The position numbers were made by a program, and so were the translations under genes. Of a stretch of DNA of 64,000 nt, positions 43,699-52,896 are shown piece by piece; positions within the stretch are counted from its first letter, which is position 1, and every line of letters begins with the position of its first letter. Under the pieces are notes generated by a model. The model was given only the letters and a program-made list of their open reading frames with translations, made no database searches and was not told where the DNA came from. Origin of the DNA: Isosphaeraceae bacterium (GTDB lineage: Bacteria; Planctomycetota; Planctomycetia; Isosphaerales; Isosphaeraceae); assembly GCA_026004735.1 (NCBI GenBank), contig BPJS01000001.1, positions 4,358,859 to 4,422,858 of the forward strand. Direction: 5' to 3'.

Positions 43699-45357
43699 CT
43701 AGAAGTAGATTTGGACCCGCACCCAGAACAGGTCGTTGGTCCGCGATCGGCGCAGCGGTTCTAGGTCGTAGGCCACCGGACGCCCAAAGTCCGCATGCTG
43801 CCAGTCCAGCACAACCTTCACAAACCGGTTCAGGTACCAATTCACCCCCAGGTTCGTCACCCAGGCCTCGTGTGACCAAAGGTCCGGGTCGGTCAGTTGG
43901 GGGTTGAGGATGTCCCGATCGAAGTTGAGCATGCTGTAGCGGCCAACCAGCTCCCAGGCCCCCAGCCCAAACCGACCCCGGCGGAGATCGAAGTCACGCC
44001 GCGGCTCGATGATCGTTCGCCGCTCGACCTCCTCGCCCGTCAGAAAATAGCCCGCAGCCACCGAGAAACCGTGCGTTGGGATCACAAACGAGGACGGCGC
44101 CTCATTGGACGGCGCATACCGCAAAATCGCCCCATTATAATCGGCAAGCACCGACAATTGCTTATAAAAATACGCCACGTGCGCCGACCAGAAGGCTCGA
44201 TCGCCTCGCTCCTCGACCCCTCGGTCGAAGATGTAAAACGGCGGAGCCGCGCGGTCGGCAGTTCCGGCATTCGAGGCATTGCTCGCCACCCGCCAGGACG
44301 CTGGAACCAGCGGATTGTCCTGCATCCCATACGTGAACGAACCACCTATGTTCAGAAACTCAACCGCCGAGCCATCCCAGTTCTGAAACGGGCGAATGTT
44401 CACATAGGCCATGACGTCCTTGGCATCGTTGAAATCTTCGAACGAGTTACGCGGCCCATCGAACACCCCCACCGCATAGTCAAGCCGTTTGTCGAACAGG
44501 AAACCCCACATCTGCGCGCCCAACATCCGGTTCAGGCCAAGGTTCGCCGTGAACAATGACCTCTCGGGCGCGATCAGCCACAGGTTCTGAATCGCGAACT
44601 GCTCGTAATTGAACGGCGTCATGAATCGACCGAACTTGAACTGAATCCGGTCGTCGGGGCGGTAGTTCACCCAGGCGTCCAGAACCGCAAAGTTGTTCGC
44701 AAACCCCTGGTTCAGGGCAAACATGTATTCCCATGGCTTGGTGACCCGGCCGGTAAACAGGATGCGCGCACGGGGCAGATAAAAGGCCGACCTCGCAAAT
44801 TCCTCGCCCGTCGGGTCGAACGCCCGGTAATCCAGTTGCGTCTCTTCGTGAATCTGAAGCGTGAACTCCCCATCCTCGGTCTGAAACTCAAACCCCTGGT
44901 CAAAGCTTCCCCGGAGCGACCGTCGTGGCTCGCCGGCCGGCGGAGTGCTCACCTCCCGGTACGACGGCACAGCGCCGGCTCGTATCGCGGCCGGCGACGC
45001 TGGCGAACCGGCCGTCACCGAATCCCCCTCGGTCGCCGCCCCAGATCCCGCACCCGGCGGACTCGCCGTCCTCCCCCGCAACGCCTCAAGCTGTTCCAGC
45101 ACCGCCTGCATCTGCTGCTGATGCCTGGCTTCGGCGGCTTCGAGCTGCGCGGCCAGGCGACGATTCAACTCCTCGAGCGTTCGGACTCGTTCATGCAAAT
45201 CCCCCGATCCCGGGCTGCCAGCCGCCACCGGCACGTTCGCTTCCGGGGGCGTCGGCATGGCCGGTTCCTGGGCTCCCCAGCTTGTCAGCGGCAATCCCAA
45301 ACCAAGCACAAAACTCCCAATCCGCAACCCTTGGCGCTTCTTTAGACCGCCGCCCAT
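43699..45357 (-). CDS. OprO/OprP-like porin with coiled-coil N-terminus
   Basis: 552 residues from ATG 45357 (MGGGLKKRQGLR). A signal peptide (LRIGSFVLGLGLPLTSWG) precedes a heptad-like region LRTLEELNRRLAAQLEAAEARHQQQMQAVLEQLEAL and a Pro/Ala linker. The rest is beta-rich (GFEFQTEDGEFTLQIHEETQLDYRAF, YLPRARILFTGRV, FGRFMTPFNYEQFA) and ends in a C-terminal Phe (VRVQIYF), as in outer-membrane porins. The VNYRPDDRIQFKFGRFMTPF phrase resembles phosphate-selective porins. This supports a true outer membrane. The transport specificity is unknown. Confidence 0.83.
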   Translation of the reverse strand: MGGGLKKRQGLRIGSFVLGLGLPLTSWGAQEPAMPTPPEANVPVAAGSPGSGDLHERVRTLEELNRRLAAQLEAAEARHQQQMQAVLEQLEALRGRTASPPGAGSGAATEGDSVTAGSPASPAAIRAGAVPSYREVSTPPAGEPRRSLRGSFDQGFEFQTEDGEFTLQIHEETQLDYRAFDPTGEEFARSAFYLPRARILFTGRVTKPWEYMFALNQGFANNFAVLDAWVNYRPDDRIQFKFGRFMTPFNYEQFAIQNLWLIAPERSLFTANLGLNRMLGAQMWGFLFDKRLDYAVGVFDGPRNSFEDFNDAKDVMAYVNIRPFQNWDGSAVEFLNIGGSFTYGMQDNPLVPASWRVASNASNAGTADRAAPPFYIFDRGVEERGDRAFWSAHVAYFYKQLSVLADYNGAILRYAPSNEAPSSFVIPTHGFSVAAGYFLTGEEVERRTIIEPRRDFDLRRGRFGLGAWELVGRYSMLNFDRDILNPQLTDPDLWSHEAWVTNLGVNWYLNRFVKVVLDWQHADFGRPVAYDLEPLRRSRTNDLFWVRVQIYF

Positions 45358-45500
45358 CCCACGGCATCCTTTCGCTCCCGATGCGCGCACGGTTCCGATC
45401 CCGGCTGACCGCCCTTGCCTGCTCCGAGCATCAACTCCCAGCGCCGACGACCTCCGTTAGAATCGTCATAACCCGACCATCAACTTGATTTCCACTCCGC

Positions 45501-47258
45501 TCACGGGCTGACACCCAACGCTCCCTCCCGTGATTCCGGTCCTCGGGCCGCTCCCGCCAACGCCTCCGGGTCATCAATCACCAGATAATGGCCGTGGTCG
45601 GAGGTCACGATCAGCACCGACTCATCCCAGTCGCTGTGCCGCCCGACCCAGTCAAGGATCACCCGAATAGCCTCCTCGCCGCTGATCATTGAGCCGATCG
45701 CGTTGTCGAGGTTGTTGTCGTGGAGCGCGAAGTCCACATCGCCGGCTTCGACAAAAAGCGCAAACGGCCGCCGGGGTTCGGCCCCAAGCACCTCCAGGGC
45801 CGCCGCGGTCATCTCGGCCAAGGTCGGATTCTCGCGCAAATCCTCCGGACTGTAGCGCTCGGCAACGCCACGGATTCCCGCAACCGGCCGGTAGTCCCCG
45901 TTGGCCGTCCGGTACGGCAGGTGGCCTGCGGCCGTCCCAAAATAGCCAAACAGCCGCAACCGATCCCGCGCCGCTGCCTCGGCGGCATCCGCCAAAACCT
46001 CACGCCCGGAACGGCCCGCCGTTCGCTCCGCGACGACATACGGACCACCGTTGCGGACGTCGATCGCCTCCCGATCCGCGTCCGCCAGATACACATCCCC
46101 AGGCTGCAGGTTGGCGCCCTGCTGCGCTCGATCCCGAATTCGGACCCGAACCCCCTTCCCCGTCCCGATCACCACATCCAGCCCCGGCCGCGACGGACCA
46201 CGCCCCGTCGTCTGGATCACCGACGGCAAACCCAGCATCTCCCGGGCCAGATCCTGATAGTCATCGCGGCTGACGTTGTGCGCGTAGAGGGCGGCCGGCG
46301 AGGCATGGCAAAACGGTACGCTCGTCACCGTCCCCACCCGCCAACCCTCCGCCTGAAGCTGGTTGTAGAGCGTCTCGACGATCGAGCCGTCGTCGGCAAT
46401 ATTGATGATTCCATTGGATTGTTTCACGCCACTGGCGTACGCAGCCGCACTCGGTGCGCTATCCGTGTAGGCGTGAACCGAGCCTCCGGCTTCCGCGATC
46501 CGCCGCCGGCCCTCCGCCCGCGCCGACTGCCCCATCAGATATTCCGGCGCACGCGAGAGCAGCGGACCCGGCTCCCAGGGCATCCAGCCGCCAAATCGCG
46601 GGTCGTATCCTCCACCCAGCAGGTCGGACAGATCGCCCAGCGTCTGCTGATCCACGTCGTAAAGCGTCGGCGGCGGATCCACGTGCCGCGGACTGGTCAC
46701 CACCGCCGCAAACTGAACCGGTGTGCCCGCGAACCCCTCAAAGAACGGGCCAGCCCCGGCCCCGGTGGCCGGTTCACGCCCCGTCCGGGCCAACACCGTC
46801 GCCCGGATGACCTCCCAATCCATCCCGTCAAACCAGAGCGTAAACAGGTAACGAGCGCCCCGGCGGACCGCCTCCCGCTGAATCCGGTATAGATCGCTCT
46901 GGTCGAGATACTCGGCATTGGCATCGACCGTATGCTCCGGCACCCGCCCGTAAATGGCCTTCAGGCGTTCCGGGTCGCGGTAGGCGCTGTTGGCGCCCAC
47001 GTACGGCTCGAGGTCAACCGTGCTCCCCAGAAAATAGGCCGGGACCAGGCGGTTGGTATGGCTCGTGTGGGTCGAAAAAATCCCGCATCGACCTTGTGGC
47101 CCAAAATGGTAGGCCCGGACCCGTGGTTCGTTCCGTTCGGCGATCGCCTCCGCCTGCATCCGGGCCAGCGGGTCGTCGGGCGGCGCCTGACCACGCCCAG
47201 CCGGGACCAGGCTCAGCCACGCGACCAGAAGACTCACAGCGATTCCTACGGACCTCAT
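45501..47258 (-). CDS. alkaline phosphatase (PhoA-type), exported
   Basis: 585 residues from ATG 47258 with signal peptide SVGIAVSLLVAWLSLVPAGRGQ. Conserved PhoA landmarks: the phosphoserine site TDSAPSAAAYASGVKQSNGII, the metal-ligand segment FVEAGDVDFALHDNNLDNAI and TSDHGHYL. An N-terminal LWFDGMDW offers the first Asp. Large insertions relative to E. coli PhoA are present (about 585 against about 470 residues). It liberates phosphate from esters outside the cytoplasm. The longer frame starting at 47591 is rejected because its leader is antisense to the neighbour. Confidence 0.88.
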   Translation of the reverse strand: MRSVGIAVSLLVAWLSLVPAGRGQAPPDDPLARMQAEAIAERNEPRVRAYHFGPQGRCGIFSTHTSHTNRLVPAYFLGSTVDLEPYVGANSAYRDPERLKAIYGRVPEHTVDANAEYLDQSDLYRIQREAVRRGARYLFTLWFDGMDWEVIRATVLARTGREPATGAGAGPFFEGFAGTPVQFAAVVTSPRHVDPPPTLYDVDQQTLGDLSDLLGGGYDPRFGGWMPWEPGPLLSRAPEYLMGQSARAEGRRRIAEAGGSVHAYTDSAPSAAAYASGVKQSNGIINIADDGSIVETLYNQLQAEGWRVGTVTSVPFCHASPAALYAHNVSRDDYQDLAREMLGLPSVIQTTGRGPSRPGLDVVIGTGKGVRVRIRDRAQQGANLQPGDVYLADADREAIDVRNGGPYVVAERTAGRSGREVLADAAEAAARDRLRLFGYFGTAAGHLPYRTANGDYRPVAGIRGVAERYSPEDLRENPTLAEMTAAALEVLGAEPRRPFALFVEAGDVDFALHDNNLDNAIGSMISGEEAIRVILDWVGRHSDWDESVLIVTSDHGHYLVIDDPEALAGAARGPESREGALGVSP

Positions 47259-47580
47259 TCCCCAACCCTCCGGAGCTGTCGGACAGGCGGATACCCTGGG
47301 CCGCTCGCCGTGATTCTGACAACCAACCGCCGGACCTGCCAGGCCATCTCGACCTGCACGCTCACACCGTCGGAATCGGTCGTGCCGATCGTGGGGTCGA
47401 GCACCCCGAGATTTCCCTAGAGAGCCGCGGATTCCACCGCTCCGGTGGCCGATAGAGCCAAACAACTCGGGCGTGGCTGCCAGGCGTAAGCAGGCGCGGC
47501 CTGCGCGAGGGGCAAGGACGCACATCGCGTACGGACCAAGGATGGACGTCAACTGGTCTGAGTCCCACGGAAGACGACCC
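47259..47580. other. 322-base divergent region between phosphatase and Cys-rich gene
   Basis: No gene is supported. It must hold promoters for both divergent genes. A short stem CCACCG-CTC-CGGTGG lies near 47435-47449. GGAAGA about nine bases before ATG 47581 is a plausible ribosome site for the Cys-rich gene. No further conserved element was recognised. Confidence 0.35.
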
Positions 47581-48063
47581 ATGCTCCGCATCGTTACTCC
47601 CCGACGGTTGGCCGTCGCCGCCTTCGTCTCCAGTCTGGTCTTCGCAGGCCAGGCTCGGGCTCAAAGCGCGCAGTCGTACGGCTCGCCTCAGGGCGCCTTC
47701 CCGTCGGCCCAGGTGGCCTACGAGGCCGCCCCGGCCATCGGCTGTGGCGAGGCAGTCGGTCACGGCTGCTTGAAACTGCCGAAGTTCCACCTCCCTCGGC
47801 TGGGCCACACGGTCTGCCGAGTTCCCGCAGGCACGATCTGCGAGCCGGTGTGCGACACCGGCTGCGGCTTCAAGATGCCCAAGGTCTGCCTGCCCAAGAT
47901 CCATATGCCCAAGATCTGCCTGCCTAAGGTCCGCATGCCCAAACTCTGCCACAAGAAGGCGTGCGACACCGGCTGCGGCTGCGACGGCTGGGCCGCTCCC
48001 GCGGTCTATCCCAGCGCTCAGGACTGGGCCAGCCCCCAAGGCGTCGCCAGCCCCCAAAGCTAA
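47581..48063 (+). CDS. small exported Cys-rich repeat protein
   Basis: 160 residues from ATG 47581. A signal peptide, RRLAVAAFVSSLVFAGQARA, ends before QSAQSYG. The mature part contains three near-identical ten-residue units, MPKVCLPKIH, MPKICLPKVR and MPKLCHKK, framed by two CDTGCG elements, one before and one after. Further upstream is a weaker LPKFHLPRLGH copy. The repeats are visible as a 30-base period in the DNA (about 47875-47960). Cys/Lys/Pro-rich repeats with a signal suggest a disulfide-linked or metal-binding surface protein. I recognise no named family. Confidence 0.75.
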   Translation: MLRIVTPRRLAVAAFVSSLVFAGQARAQSAQSYGSPQGAFPSAQVAYEAAPAIGCGEAVGHGCLKLPKFHLPRLGHTVCRVPAGTICEPVCDTGCGFKMPKVCLPKIHMPKICLPKVRMPKLCHKKACDTGCGCDGWAAPAVYPSAQDWASPQGVASPQS

Positions 48064-48127
48064 CCGCCGACACCCCTCCGACCCGGAGGATGTCTGATTC
48101 CCAAGCCACGCAACGCCCCCCCATCGC

Positions 48128-48150
48128 GACCCCGCCCGCCAAGCGGGGTC
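48128..48150. terminator. perfect hairpin between convergent Cys-rich gene and glgC
   Basis: GACCCCGC and GCGGGGTC form a perfect eight-base stem with a seven-base loop, in the 126 bases separating two convergent genes. No T-run follows on either strand, so it may be a bidirectional transcript end or an mRNA-stabilising hairpin. Confidence 0.4.
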
Positions 48151-48189
48151 GATGGGCGGGGCGCGACCCATTTCCGCCCCGCAGCCCCC

Positions 48190-49440
48190 TCAGCCCGAGA
48201 CCGCCGTCGCCAACCTTGTCAAATCCTCTCCCTTCGGTACAACCGTCACCCCACCCTCCGACACGGTCAGGCCTCGGGCCCGATCCCGCTCTGGATCCCC
48301 ACCCAGCTCCAACCCAGCCGGCACATGAACTCCCTTGTCGATGATCGCTCGCCGGATGTGCGCACCCCGGCCAATGTCCACCCCTTCAAAGAGCAGCGAA
48401 TCCTCCACCACGGCATAACTGTTGATCCGCACGTTGGGTGAGAGAATGCTCCGGCTGACCCGCCCACCGGACAAGATCGACCCTTGACAGACAATCGAAT
48501 TCAACGCCAGCCCACGCCGGCCCGGTGCATCATGAACAAACTTGGGCGGCGGCCAGGGCGGCTGATACGTGTGAATCGGCCAGTCCCGATCATACAGATT
48601 CAAGATCGGATCAATGGCGATCAGATCCATGCTCGTCTGGAAATACGCATCGATCGTCCCCACGTCACGCCAGTACGGCGGAGCCTCGTGCCGCCGATTC
48701 TCGTCCCGAAACGGATACGCATACACCCGCGAATCGCAGAGCATGCTCGGAATGATATCCCGACCAAAGTCATGGGCGCTCCGATCCTTGCGGGCCGCGT
48801 CCTGAAACAAGAGCTCGAACATCGTCTCCGTCTTGAAGACGTAAATCCCCATCGAGGCCAGCGCCCAGTCCGGCCGGTCGGGCATCCCCGGTGGATCCGC
48901 CGGCTTTTCCACAAACCGGATGATCCGCCCATCCGCGGCCACGTCCATCACCCCAAAGCCCCGCGCCTCCAGCCGCGGCACCGGCAAACAGGCGACCGTC
49001 AGGTCCGCCTGCATGTCCCGGTGAAACGCAATCATCGCCGCATAGTTCATCTTGTAAATATGATCGCCCGCCAGAATGAGCGTATCGCGGGGCGCCGCCT
49101 TTTCGATCGTGTAGATGTTCTGGTAAATCGCGTCGGCCGTCCCCTGATACCAGGCATCGGTCACCCGCTGCTGGGGCGGCAGAACCTCGATGTACTCATC
49201 CAGCTCCCGGCAGAGGAATTTCCATCCCTGGTCAATGTGCCGCGCCAGGCTGACCGCCTTGTACTGCGTCAGCACTAGAATCTTGCGAATATCGCTGTTG
49301 ATGCAATTCGAGAGCGTAAAGTCGATGATCCGGTAAATCCCCCCGAACGGCACGGCCGGCTTGGCCCGATCGCGTGTCAGCGGCTCCAGACGCGTGCCGC
49401 GGCCTCCCGCTAGAACGATTGCCAACACATCGCGAATCAC
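48190..49440 (-). CDS. glgC: glucose-1-phosphate adenylyltransferase
   Basis: About 416 residues from GTG 49440 (VIRDVLAIVLAGGRG), with GGGAG about 12 bases upstream; the longer frame from 49512 adds Trp/Cys-rich residues. Nucleotidyltransferase motifs: VLAGGRGTRLEPLTRDRAKPAVPFGG, YRIIDFTLSNCINS, WYQGTADAIYQNIY, ILAGDHIYKMNY and VEKPADP. The C-terminal left-handed helix repeats are present (SRSILSPNVRINSYAVVEDSLLFEGVDIG). It makes ADP-glucose for glycogen. The C-terminal ~20 residues are unusually rich in Gly/Val. Confidence 0.95.
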   Translation of the reverse strand: MIRDVLAIVLAGGRGTRLEPLTRDRAKPAVPFGGIYRIIDFTLSNCINSDIRKILVLTQYKAVSLARHIDQGWKFLCRELDEYIEVLPPQQRVTDAWYQGTADAIYQNIYTIEKAAPRDTLILAGDHIYKMNYAAMIAFHRDMQADLTVACLPVPRLEARGFGVMDVAADGRIIRFVEKPADPPGMPDRPDWALASMGIYVFKTETMFELLFQDAARKDRSAHDFGRDIIPSMLCDSRVYAYPFRDENRRHEAPPYWRDVGTIDAYFQTSMDLIAIDPILNLYDRDWPIHTYQPPWPPPKFVHDAPGRRGLALNSIVCQGSILSGGRVSRSILSPNVRINSYAVVEDSLLFEGVDIGRGAHIRRAIIDKGVHVPAGLELGGDPERDRARGLTVSEGGVTVVPKGEDLTRLATAVSG

Positions 49441-49628
49441 GGGCCAGCAGGCTCCCAGAGAGCATGCGGGGCCAGCCCGGCCCCACCATGGCATCGCGGT
49501 CGCTCCGACCACGCCTCCACTAATCTATTCTGACGCGCGCCATCGGCCGAACCAACCAGGTCGCAGCAACCCACCGAAGCCCGCTCAGCCCCCTACCCTC
49601 TTCCGCAACAGCCCGCTCCTCCACCGGG

Positions 49629-50798
49629 CTACACCCGACCCTTCGCCCGGACCAGGTCCTCATACAAGCAGGCGAACGCATCGATCATCGCCGCAACCGG
49701 AAACCGCTCGGCCACCACCTCACGGCCCGCCTCGCCCAGTCGTCGTCGCTCCGCCGGGTTGCGAGCCAGATCCCGCATCGCCCGACACAGCCCACGCACA
49801 TCGCCGACCGGCACCAGCACGCCGGTTCGACCCGCTTCGACCGCCTCGGTCGTCCCCGGCGCCGCCGTTGCGATCACCGGCTTACCCGCCGCCATCGCCT
49901 CGAGAACCACATTCGGCAGCCCCTCGTATGCGCTGGGCAGAACCAGGGCATCCGCCGCGGCCAACAGGCTGGGCACGTCCTCTCGATGCCCCAGAAACCG
50001 CACCCGACCCGACCCAAGCAGCGTAAAGGCGGCCGCCCGCTCCTCAAGCGCCCGCCGTAGCGGGCCGTCACCGGCAATCAACGTCACGGCCGACGGCTCG
50101 ACGTGCTGGAGCAAGTCGGCCGCATCCAACAAATCCGCAACCCGCTTCTGATCCGCCAGACGTCCGGCATACAAAAACACGGGCGCCTCAGCGTCCACTC
50201 CCAACGCCGCGCGCATCGCCGCCGGATCGACCGCCGCGACCCCGTCCAGGTTAATCCCCGAGTAGATCCGCACCAGCTTCGCCGGCTCAATCCCCGCCTG
50301 CCGGTAAAAGTCGACCACCGCATCCGAATTCCCCACCACCCGATCCGTCCATCCCGCCAGCCAACGATCCAGCCGCAACTGGCCGGGCCGCTTCCAGAGA
50401 TCGACGGCCATCTCTGACGTCACCACCACCGGAACCCGCGCCCACCGCGCAGCCATCCTCCCATACACATTCGCCGCGAAAATCCAGGTATGCACCACGT
50501 CGAACCGCCGCTCCGCGACCCATCGCGCCAGCCGTGCCAACGCTACCACGTCGGCCTTCAACCGCTTGGAGAACAAGGTCACCGGAATCCCCGCACTGCT
50601 CAGTTCAGACTCCAGAGGCCCCAGGCGGGTCAGTACGGCCACCTCCACCTCAAACCGATCTCGCGGCAACCCCCGCGCCAACATCACCATCTGCTTCTCG
50701 GCCCCGGATCGATCCAGGGTCGGAATCACCTGCAACACGCGAAGCCTCACCGCCACAAGCCCTCCCCGCCTCCCGGCCTGCCTGATCCCAAGACCCAT
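49629..50798 (-). CDS. glycosyltransferase family 4
   Basis: 389 residues, GT-B fold. The N-terminal LQVIPTLDRSGAEKQMVMLARGL is the typical acceptor-side opening; the C-terminal donor domain has FLYAGRLADQKRV, LIAGDGPLRRALE and the E-x7-E type segment PSAYEGLPNVVLEAMAAGKPVIAT. No signal, so it acts at the cytoplasmic membrane face, building surface polysaccharide or glycolipid. A related GT4 lies at 52897-54054. A divergent 279-base region with AT-rich DNA separates it from the coiled-coil gene. Confidence 0.9.
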   Translation of the reverse strand: MGLGIRQAGRRGGLVAVRLRVLQVIPTLDRSGAEKQMVMLARGLPRDRFEVEVAVLTRLGPLESELSSAGIPVTLFSKRLKADVVALARLARWVAERRFDVVHTWIFAANVYGRMAARWARVPVVVTSEMAVDLWKRPGQLRLDRWLAGWTDRVVGNSDAVVDFYRQAGIEPAKLVRIYSGINLDGVAAVDPAAMRAALGVDAEAPVFLYAGRLADQKRVADLLDAADLLQHVEPSAVTLIAGDGPLRRALEERAAAFTLLGSGRVRFLGHREDVPSLLAAADALVLPSAYEGLPNVVLEAMAAGKPVIATAAPGTTEAVEAGRTGVLVPVGDVRGLCRAMRDLARNPAERRRLGEAGREVVAERFPVAAMIDAFACLYEDLVRAKGRV

Positions 50799-51077
50799 TC
50801 ATCCTCCCTCATCGACGCCATCGCCGACAAACCTGACCCATCCCCTCATCCCCCCGCCGCCACCGGACCCACCTCCCTCACCCAATCTGCTTCCATGCAT
50901 GGATGTTGAATCATCGAGGTGCGAAGAAAACTTCTTGAAATCTTCGATTGTTGCCGTCGGGATGTTGTTTCAGAATCCCTGCACGCTGTCTGCGGGCGTC
51001 TAAGTCGCCGCCTAGTGCGCGGGATCGCCGCAGCCCATTCAAATCCAACTTCATCCTCGACGCGGGAGGTTCTGACG

Positions 51078-51815
51078 ATGGCATCGATCGCGCCCGAGCG
51101 CCCAGAAATGACCGCGACTAACCAGCAGGTCGAGGCGCTGATTCGCCAGTGCGACTCGCTCCGCTCGGCCTTATCCCAGGGACAGGCCATCCGTTGGCTG
51201 CTGTTCCTGGGGCTGCTCGCCTTCACCCTCGGTTTTGGCTATCTCTTCTGGCAATTGGCTCAACGGCTCAACGGCGAAGCGTTTCGCAATCAATTGATCG
51301 CCACCGCGGAAAAACGGCTCGGCGAACGCTCCGACCAGTATCTCAGCGAAGTGCGCACCCTGATCGACAACACCAGCCCCGCGGTGGCCGAGGCCTTCTC
51401 GGCGCGGATCAACGAGGACATGCCGGTCGTCATGCAAGCGCTTCAAAAGGAAGGCGACGCCCTCGTCGCCGACCTCACGTCCCAGGTCCGCCGAACCGTC
51501 GAAAATCACCTCAAGTCCACCCTCGATCAGTATCAGAAACAGATGATCGAAGAGATCCCGGCTCTCGAGGATGAGCAGCTCCGCGAACGTCTCAGCGCCA
51601 ACCTGGTCCGAGCCGCCGAAAAGGCCTCGGAAACCTACTTCATCAACGAGCTCGAATCCCGGGTCCGGACGCTCTACGACACCTGGGACCGCTTCCCCGC
51701 AGCCGACCCCGAAGTGACCCAGGGGCAACGCACCGCCGACCTGATCATCGGCGAGCTGTTCGAGCTGACCAAGCAACTGATGCTCGAGGAAGAACGGGCT
51801 GCGGCCGGGCAGTGA
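51078..51815 (+). CDS. single-pass membrane coiled-coil protein, paralogue A
   Basis: 245 residues from ATG 51078 with GGGAGG eight bases upstream. After a short cytoplasmic N-terminus, one hydrophobic segment lies at about 38-62 (AIRWLLFLGLLAFTLGFGYLFWQLA), followed by a long charged helical region (AEKRLGERSDQYLSEVRTLI through EIPALEDEQLRERLSANLVRAAEKASETYF), predicting a periplasmic coiled coil. The next gene encodes a protein of the same plan. No known family recognised. Located between two GT4 genes, so it may help scaffold an envelope complex. Confidence 0.72.
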   Translation: MASIAPERPEMTATNQQVEALIRQCDSLRSALSQGQAIRWLLFLGLLAFTLGFGYLFWQLAQRLNGEAFRNQLIATAEKRLGERSDQYLSEVRTLIDNTSPAVAEAFSARINEDMPVVMQALQKEGDALVADLTSQVRRTVENHLKSTLDQYQKQMIEEIPALEDEQLRERLSANLVRAAEKASETYFINELESRVRTLYDTWDRFPAADPEVTQGQRTADLIIGELFELTKQLMLEEERAAAGQ

Positions 51816-52001
51816 TTGCCCTCAATCGCGCCCCGCTCCTCGCATCGCTGACCGCCCGGACCACCCCGGCCCGGCTCCGGCGCTCGGGAACCAATCCTCC
51901 CAGCTTTGGCCCTCGCTCCGGACGATTCGGGTTCGAGCTTCCCGTCCAGACGATTCATTCCCCCGACTTCATCCCCCTCATCCCCTGCGGAGCTTGATTC
52001 C

Positions 52002-52871
52002 ATGTCGACGATGGATGCCTCGGGAGCCTCGCTCGCCGCTCGCCTCGAACGAGCTGAGCGCGAGATGCGCACTCTGGCCGGCCGCGCCCACCGCGGCAAC
52101 TGGTTGACCCTGCTGCTCGGCCTGGCCGTGCTCGCTGCGCTGACAACCTACTTCTGGTTCGGCTACAACGAGCTGAACCGCTTCCTCCAGCCTGACGAAC
52201 TCGTGGGCGTCGCCCAGGGCCTGCTCGATGAGCAAATCCCCCAAGTCCGCTCCGAGTTGGAGACCCAAGTCAAAGCCTCCGCCCCCGAACTGGCCAAAAA
52301 CCTCAGCCAGCAGCTCCTGGCTGCCATCCCCCAGGGCCGCGTCTGGCTGGCCGAAACCGTCGTTTCCCAAATCCAGGAGGGGCTCGACCAGAGCGCGCTC
52401 ATCACGCTCGAACAACTCCGCGACTTCCTCCGCCGCAACAAGGATCTCATCGAACGCGACCTGAGAACCCTCTCCACTAGCCCCACCCTCGCCGAGGCCG
52501 AATTGGACGAGATGGTCAAACTGCTCGAAGCCGAGCTTGGCGAAAACTTCCGCAACCGGGCCTTCGACTTGTACGAAACAGCCAACGGCATCCAGGAGCA
52601 TCTCGATCAGCTCGCCTCCGGCTCCAACCTCAGCGAACGCGATCGCACCATTCGACGAATTCTCAGCTACCTACGGCTATACCAGATCGAAGCCACCGGA
52701 GACCGTCCCTTGCCCCGGCCCGGGGAATCCGCCCCACGACTGGCCGTGCCCGCTCTCCCACAGCCCGCGGTCGCCCCACCATCCAGCCCAACCGAAACGA
52801 CCTCGTCCGAGAACGCCTCATCCCCTAGCCAGGATCAGCCGGCTCCGGCCCCAACCCAGCCGGCCCCGTAA
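52002..52871 (+). CDS. single-pass membrane coiled-coil protein, paralogue B
   Basis: 289 residues from ATG 52002. The layout matches its neighbour: short N-terminus, one hydrophobic helix at about 34-56 (WLTLLLGLAVLAALTTYFWFGY), then extended charged helices (VAQGLLDEQIPQVRSELETQVKASAPELAKNLSQQLLAA ... LDEMVKLLEAELGEN). It differs in a Pro/Ser/Thr-rich C-terminal tail of about 50 residues. Common spacing of helix and coil suggests duplication followed by divergence. Function unknown. Confidence 0.72.
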   Translation: MSTMDASGASLAARLERAEREMRTLAGRAHRGNWLTLLLGLAVLAALTTYFWFGYNELNRFLQPDELVGVAQGLLDEQIPQVRSELETQVKASAPELAKNLSQQLLAAIPQGRVWLAETVVSQIQEGLDQSALITLEQLRDFLRRNKDLIERDLRTLSTSPTLAEAELDEMVKLLEAELGENFRNRAFDLYETANGIQEHLDQLASGSNLSERDRTIRRILSYLRLYQIEATGDRPLPRPGESAPRLAVPALPQPAVAPPSSPTETTSSENASSPSQDQPAPAPTQPAP

Positions 52872-52896
52872 CTCCCCGGTCTGCCCCGCTGTCGGC

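Noticed and set aside
47259-47591. N-terminal extension of the alkaline phosphatase frame
   Set aside because: The leader is Arg-rich, and a proper signal peptide begins at ATG 47258.
47875-47960. 30-base repeats as a CRISPR array
   Set aside because: The repeats lie inside an exported-protein gene, are contiguous without spacers and encode MPK-x-C units.
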